Notes under the pieces: model-generated
Databases searched by the model: none
Seen by the model: only the letters and a program-made list of their open reading frames with translations
Told to the model about the DNA's origin: nothing
Made by a program: the position numbers and the translations under genes
Shown: positions 7,860-12,837 of the stretch, in pieces
Layout of the letters: every line of letters begins with the position of its first letter
Position numbering within the stretch: position 1 is the stretch's first letter
Origin: Ophiostoma sp. CBS 140.51
Lineage: Eukaryota; Ascomycota; Sordariomycetes; Ophiostomatales; Ophiostomataceae
DNA length: 12,837 bases
Direction: 5' to 3'
NCBI GenBank assembly: GCA_029298735.1
Contig: JANSLP010000542.1
Location: 1-12,837, forward strand

Positions 7860-9250
7860 TCCCCTCCCCCTTGAGACGGCGCAGCAGAGGCAGAGGCAGG
7901 AGCGAACAAGCGACATAACGACAAAGCCCAAGTACACCGCCATTTCACCCACGAACATATCTCGAAGCTGCAACGACGTGGCCGTTCGCAAAGAGTTGTG
8001 GAGAGCAAGACGACTTCAAAAAGCACATTTACAGTGCCAAAAATACACGGAGCAACGCGGGGTCGAGGGATCCGGACATACCAATTTTCACATTGAAAGT
8101 GTCTTTTCCCTGCCTGTCATAGGCAACTACTGAGGCCTTCTGTACACGTCTCGTTTCTTCCCAAGACAGCTGCCCAGGACCGTCTGCCGTGTCTGATCTC
8201 CGCTGTTGTGCATTGGCCAGCCCACAGGACCCCGAATTAAAGCAGGGCATAGTACATACAGAGTCGAAAGTAAAAAAAATCCATGGAGCATCGAGGGGCA
8301 GCTCACTAACTTCCTTGTTGCTACTTGTACAAAGTGGACGGGGCATTTTAGTTGGCATCGAGTCTCCCAGATGCCGGCTGAGGACCACAACCACCTCAGA
8401 ACAACATCCTTTCTCCAAGTTCAGGCAGCCTTCGATCAGCAGTTTTCAAGGGAAAAGTTTGCTGCTCCACCGAAAAAGAGGCAATGATGGCCACTATCGC
8501 CGCTTACGATAATGCACTGAAGGCGCCAATGATGTCGCCGGTATCCACCGGGAGGTCCGGCCGCGGAAATTACTAGCGCCACCGCTCGCGCCGTCGAAGA
8601 AGGACTCGGTCAGTCTGCATGCTGTCTTTTCTCTAGAAAAAGTGTTTGCAAAGGACACCAATACTTTTGTTGTTTTAGGCGTCCAGGGCGAGGAAGTTTT
8701 CCCAGTCAAATGACAGCCTCAGAACCGTCCTCGGACATGCCTTTGGGAAAGTGCGACATGGGCTTTTGCAGGGCGACCAATCCAATGCAGGCATTTCGAT
8801 ACCCCCTCCTTCCAGATCAATTTAAAGTACTCCGGAGATATGGAGGGAAAGAGTCACCACGGTCGCTATGAGTCAGTTCAGTCTCTTCGATGAGTGTGTT
8901 GTTGGGAAGGAGCCTTGTATCTGTGGGGGGCAGGCGTAACCAACTGGCAGCCAGCCTAGCCACCTTTCTGCACAGCACAATTACACATGTCAAACGCAGT
9001 ACTCGCCAGTACAAGATCTTCCATACGCATTCCAGCAAACGTATTTTTGTAATATTTGCAGTCAAAAGCACAGTGTATTACCACTTGGCGACATGCCCTG
9101 ACTACCGTCCTTTGCCCGTCCTCAATACCACAGTTTGGGTAGGCAGAACTCCTAACAAATTCCAGCCAATGCGGGGTCGCCGTCATCCCTTGGCCTTAGG
9201 TTCAAAAAAAATTTGGACTCCAGATCAAAAACTTTTTAGTGGGTACTTTC

Positions 9251-9260
9251 TTATCTTATC
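9251..9260 (-). promoter_or_regulatory. Double GATA-type motif upstream of the kinesin gene
   Basis: TTATCTTATC reads GATAAGATAA on the minus strand: two GATA cores five bases apart, about 290 nt upstream of the kinesin start. GATA factors (nitrogen, iron, light) bind such sites in fungi; occupancy here is unknown. Confidence 0.3.
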
Positions 9261-9344
9261 GGTAGGAGCGTTGCCCGGTGAGCTAAGCATTCCGAATTAG
9301 GAAAGAGTAAATATACGGGGCCCGGTTGTCGGGTCCAAGCGTTC

Positions 9345-9374
9345 ATGGTTGTGCATCTTGATGTGCTGTTTTGA
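9345..9374 (+). other. Candidate uORF upstream of the kinesin, 9 codons
   Basis: ATG at 9345 encodes MVVHLDVLF and stops at TGA 9372-9374. A second upstream ATG at 9361 is in frame with the kinesin and would add 62 Phe/His/Cys-rich residues that look like translated leader. Neither is supported as the main start. Confidence 0.2.
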
Positions 9375-9546
9375 TCCACCGAGATGCAATCATCTGCTGT
9401 CCGACATCAACTTCTTGCATCGCGGTCTTGTGCTCTCTTTTCGACATCCTTTTTTATCTCAATTTCTTCGCATTTATTCTCCTACGTGCATCAAATTTGA
9501 CACATTTTCCATCGCAAATAAACACTTGTCGCATTTTCACACATTC

Positions 9547-12500
9547 ATGATGGACTCGCTTCCGTCGGCCTCGAAATCTCACAGCCTGTTCCAGGTCTAT
9601 CTCCGGTTGCGGCCGCCACAAGCTGGTGCCACTGCGACGGATCGCTTTCTCGATGTCGAGCCGCCAGCAACAGACGCGCCGTCAACAGCGCCTACTCACA
9701 TTCGCCTGAACCCACCCAACGACCGGCGGCGAGCGATTGAGAAGTTCTGCTTTACCCAAGTGTTCGAGGAAGACGCCAGCCAGCTCGATGTGTTTCATTG
9801 CACGAACGTTGTGCCGTTGGTCGAAGGCGTCCTCGCGCCTCATGGTGGTGAGGGCACCGATGCGCTGCTCGCTACGCTCGGCGTCACCGGCTCTGGAAAG
9901 GTAAGGAGGCCAATAAAGCAAGATTCGCTGCCATCGCAAGCATCTCGAGATGTCGCAAACTAACACGATCACGTACAGTCGCACACTATTCTCGGCTCTC
10001 GCTCCCAGCGCGGCCTGACACAGCTCGCTCTCGATGTCCTCTTCCGCTCGATTGGCCAAAACATTGCCGACTGCTCAACATCCTCCTCCCTCGAAGCTTC
10101 GATCAACGCGTCGGACGCGTCTGAGGCCACCATCTACACAGCATCGACCTTTCTCGACTCGGTCTACACTGATGCATCTGGGCCATCTCGCTACAGCTCG
10201 CGTGCACCCACTCCCATGATCGTACGACCCCCATTTCCTTGTGGTCTCTCCAACGCGCCTCTGTCCCCGAGGCTACAGCAAAATGAAGACGAATCGCCTG
10301 GAAACCACAGTAGTCTCAGTGGACTGCCTATACCAGGCATGTTTCCGGGCAGTCCAAGCCCCAGTGGGCCTCAGACTCCACGGCTTCGCCAGGCCAGTGT
10401 TCGAATTGTCCGTCCAGAAGACTACAAAGTCTCTCCAACAAGCACAACTTTACCGGCACCAATAACCCCGGTCAAACAAACAGCCGTAGCAAGATGCGGG
10501 CTCGAGATGCTGCAGAAAGATGACAACAAGACAAACCCGGCCTACGCCAAGACACCATTCACGGCCAGACGCTTCATGGCGTCCACGGCTGCATCTACCA
10601 AACATAGAAATCACATGAATGCTAAACCTCTCTTCTTACAGGGCGACTACCCGCCAGCAGGTGCACCGCCACCGCCGACCCCTCGCCGTCTCCTCAACCG
10701 GCCATCCGCTTTCCCACAGCAGCCCGATATCAGCAGCGTCAATGTCAGCAGTGACCCAGGCTCGCAGTATACCGTTCTTGTGTCGATGTACGAAGTTTAC
10801 AACGACCGCATCTTTGATCTTCTGACGCCTCCTATCAAGTCGGCTGCCACCAAAGAATACCGCCGTCGGCCACTCCTGTTCAAGAGCACTGAGCTTTCGT
10901 CCGACCGGAAGGTCGTCGCGGGTCTGCGCAAGATTATCTGCAGCAACCTAAACCAGGCACTTATGGTGCTCGAGGCCGGTCTGCATGAGCGCCGTGTCGC
11001 TGGTACAGGCAGCAACAGCGTCAGCTCTCGCAGTCATGGTTTCGTGTGCATCGAAGTCAAGAAGCGCTCTATGCATGGTCGCAACGCCGGGTCGGCGCCG
11101 TGGACTGGGAATGTGCTGACAATCGTCGATCTTGCGGGCAGCGAGAGAGCCCGCGACGCGAAGACGGCCGGTGCTACGCTTGCCGAAGCTGGCAAGATTA
11201 ACGAAAGTCTCATGTATCTTGGACAATGCCTGCAGATGCAGAGTGATGTTGGCAGCTCGAGCAAGGTAAATGAGCACCACGCGTACCTTCTTCCCCATCA
11301 ATGCTACTTTTCATGCTAATAAATGCCACAGCCGAGCAAAGTGCCCTTCCGCCAATGCAAACTTACCGAACTCCTCTTCTCCAACTCTTTCCCCTCAGCC
11401 TCAGTGCAGTCGTCGAATTTCGGCCAGTCTGTTCGGCGCAACCCTCAAAAGGCAGTTATGATTGTAACCGCCGACCCGCGCGGCGACTTCAACGCCACAT
11501 CACAAATTCTGCGCTACAGTGCCCTCGCTCGCGAGATTACTGTACCTCGCATTCCATCCATCACACAGACGATTATGGGATCAGTGCCGGCCGGCTCGCA
11601 GCAAGGTCCCCTCAGCTCTTCGCCACCCTTGTCTACCATTAGCACAGCTAGCAGCGGCCACCATGGTAGCAACCACGCAGTGCACCACCACCGGCCTTTC
11701 TTCCCGCCTGGAAGTACCGCCAACTCGGTTCCTCACAATCGGACATTCTCACCGATCAGCAATGCGTCATCCGAAGACCGTGTCACGATGGAGATTGCTG
11801 CCTTGGAGATTGCTCGCATGTCGGAGGAGATCGACTACCTACGGACGTCTTTGGAACAGGAATCTGAGAAGCGCCTCGAGGCCGAATCTCACCTTCTGTC
11901 CATGACCGACCGCATGCTGGAGCAGGAGCAGGAAATTCGCGAGGACTGTGCCATTGAGTTTGACGAACGCTTGGCCGTCGAAATGGCCCGCTGGAAAGCG
12001 AGCCTTGAGGTTGAGAAGGAGCGCGGTGAAGAGCATTGGGACCGCAAGGTTGAGGTTATGGAGCGTCTCCAGAACACGGAGAACGATGAGAGCAATCTCG
12101 GCAGTGGCGGCTGTTGCGACCACGAAGACAAGGAGAATGTCTTGGTGGAGAACCTCGAGGAGGAGAACGAGCGTCTTCGGCGCGAGATTGCCGTCCTAAA
12201 GCGGGAGCTCACCGGTCGGTCACCTTCGAAGCGCAAGCCTCTACGCGAGCGCGATGATCTGCCAACGGCTTCACCAGGTGCATCGACACCAGTGTCTGCT
12301 GGTCGTCAACCCATTGACAAGCACGCTGCTACCGTCAGCGCTGCCGACAAGGCCCTTGATAAGGCCAGCGAGAGCATCCGGAGGAAGATGGAGAGACTTC
12401 GGATGAGCGAGGACGACGCCGACACCATCATGGGTCGTTCCAGCGGGCGTCCTAGTGGAGCGTCTGTCAAGTCGACCGTCAGCAACGGGAGTCCGAAGAA

Positions 12501-12561
12501 GATGCGCAAGCTCTCGCCAAGGAAGTGGGATGTTGCACTTGATGACGACGATCTTTTCTAA
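9547..12561 (+). CDS. Kinesin motor protein, kinesin-6 (MKLP/Klp9)-like
   Basis: Exons 9547-9900, 9979-11265 and 11332-12561 encode 956 residues. The N-terminal motor (about 13-620) has the first strand VYLRLRP, P-loop GVTGSGKS (112-119, rebuilt by splicing at K118), MYEVYNDRIFDLL, switch I NSVSSRSH (464-471), switch II DLAGSE (502-507) and VPFRQCKLTELL (551-562), ending near YSALAREI. A Pro/Ser-rich insertion of about 230 residues (149-378) lies between the helix after the P-loop and the MYEVYNDR strand. A long insertion at this place is a kinesin-6 hallmark, though this one is longer than in animal MKLPs. Coiled coils follow at about 696-800 and 811-841, then a basic tail with CDK-type sites (S844, S934, S942), a KEN box (814-816) and RKPL (848-851). 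Inferred role: plus-end motor of the anaphase spindle midzone. ATG 9550 has the better context (A at -3, G at +4) and would drop one Met. Confidence 0.9.
9901..9978 (+). other. Spliceosomal intron 1 of the kinesin gene (78 nt, phase 0)
   Basis: Donor GTAAGG, branch CTAAC at 9960-9964, acceptor ACGTACAG. Splicing joins GVTGSGK to SHTIL and rebuilds the P-loop. The intron therefore interrupts the ATP-binding motif, and retention leads to a TAA at 9961-9963. Confidence 0.95.
10486..10641 (+). other. Possible additional in-frame intron in the kinesin (156 nt, phase 0)
   Basis: GCTAAAC at 10621-10627, the pyrimidine tract CTCTCTTCTT and TACAG ending at 10641 look like a strong branch and acceptor. 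The best phase-matched donor is weak (GTAGCA at 10486). The segment is a multiple of three with no stop, so both spliced (904 residues) and unspliced (956 residues) forms would be readable. It lies in the motor insertion, where loss is structurally tolerable. Confidence 0.3.
11266..11331 (+). other. Spliceosomal intron 2 of the kinesin gene (66 nt, phase 0)
   Basis: Donor GTAAAT, branch-like GCTAAT at 11315-11320, acceptor GCCACAG. Splicing joins ...SSSK to PSKVPFRQCKLTELL, the conserved end of the motor. Retention gives a stop at 11317-11319. Confidence 0.93.
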
Positions 12562-12837
12562 TCACTTTAACATCTTCAGCGCGTGATATCTTCTGTCTTT
12601 ATTTGTTCTCGTTTCTTTTTTGTTCATATTATTTTATTTGGCTGGTCGATTTGTTTTGCAGCTTCATTTTGGGTTTTGATCTGGTCTTTGCTTCTATCCG
12701 AGGTTTCTAGTGGATACAGATACCCAGCAGTGTTTGGTCTTTTTTTTTTTTTTTACAACAGAAGATTGTCACGATCGCTGAGGAGGTATCAAAGGGCGTA
12801 GCTGGCACTACAAGTGGTGCCAAACACCTCGTTGTAT
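12562..12837 (+). other. 3' flank of the kinesin gene to the window edge
   Basis: T-rich sequence, including a 15-T run at 12740-12754, typical of fungal 3' regions. A near-perfect 9-bp inverted repeat (12803-12811 with 12814-12822, one G-T pair) lies close to the edge. No exact AATAAA is seen, and no new gene start is visible. Confidence 0.45.

Larger units (their letters stand above)
7311..9344. other. Central intergenic region, no supported gene
   Basis: About 2 kb between the divergent acidic-protein and kinesin genes. Open frames up to about 160 codons exist on both strands (for example plus 7654-8133 and 8890-9300), but none shows a recognisable domain, codon regularity or a convincing intron partner. 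A promoter-like cluster lies at 7804-7870: two ATTGG (reverse CCAAT) motifs, an 8-bp hairpin and C-rich runs. A CCAAT at 9166-9170 and a double GATA-type site at 9251-9260 lie in the likely kinesin promoter. Confidence 0.5.

Noticed and set aside
7654..8133. 159-codon open frame on the plus strand in the large intergenic region
   Set aside because: No domain, no signal or membrane segment, no good intron partner, and a length reachable by chance at this base composition.
6507..8835. Shared 9-mer GTACTCCGG at 6507-6515 and 8827-8835
   Set aside because: Hundreds of 9-mer coincidences are expected in a window this long, and the flanks differ.
8890..9300. 136-codon open frame on the plus strand upstream of the kinesin
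   Set aside because: No recognisable motif. It overlaps likely promoter sequence and the first in-frame codon context is poor.
9518..9524. ATAAACA, a forkhead-like site, as a mitotic promoter element
   Set aside because: It lies only about 25 nt before the start codon, most likely inside the leader, and the 7-mer is frequent in AT-rich DNA.
9361..9546. Upstream in-frame ATG (9361) as the kinesin start
   Set aside because: The added 62 residues are Phe/His/Ser-rich and unlike any kinesin N-terminus. The normal short lead-in to the first motor strand begins at 9547.
1..12837. CRISPR arrays, insertion sequences, rRNA genes or retroelement domains
   Set aside because: No regularly spaced repeats, no transposase, integrase or reverse-transcriptase motifs and no rRNA sequence were seen on either strand.

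Overview
The window looks like nuclear DNA of a filamentous ascomycete (Pezizomycotina; a Sordariomycete is my guess, but the species cannot be read from the sequence). The signs are short introns (66-98 nt) with GTAAGT/GTGAGT/GTAAAT donors and TACTAAC/CTGAC/CTAAC branch sites, an eight-cysteine CFEM protein, a cytosolic-type tRNA-His with A73 and no encoded CCA, an acidic fungal nuclear protein, and a kinesin with a very long motor-domain insertion.

Layout. 199-270 (minus): tRNA-His(GTG), with a T-run terminator at 160-166. 785-1314 (minus): a fragment that still carries the zinc motifs of an OTT_1508-like nucleic-acid/nucleotide deaminase; it is either a gene remnant or an unresolved multi-exon gene. 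2210-2894 (plus, one intron): secreted CFEM protein with a Ser/Thr-rich stalk. 2895-4215: non-coding space between two convergent genes. 4216-6371 (minus, one intron): 685-residue acidic, probably nuclear protein, perhaps related to the Ifh1/Crf1 co-regulators. 6372-9546: about 3.2 kb shared by two divergent genes; its left third is pyrimidine-rich on the minus strand and looks like a long 5' leader and promoter with uORFs and a perfect small hairpin. 9547-12561 (plus, two introns): 956-residue kinesin, most like the kinesin-6 (MKLP/Klp9) class, followed by its 3' region to the window edge.

The genes do not form an obvious cluster or pathway. The acidic protein and the kinesin are divergent and both look nuclear or mitotic, but the distance between them argues against one shared core promoter. 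I did not find a convincing new multi-gene system. The best leads are the deaminase-like fragment, the kinesin insertion with a possible unspliced in-frame intron, the CFEM domain split by an intron between its first two cysteines, and the conserved-looking blocks in the acidic protein.
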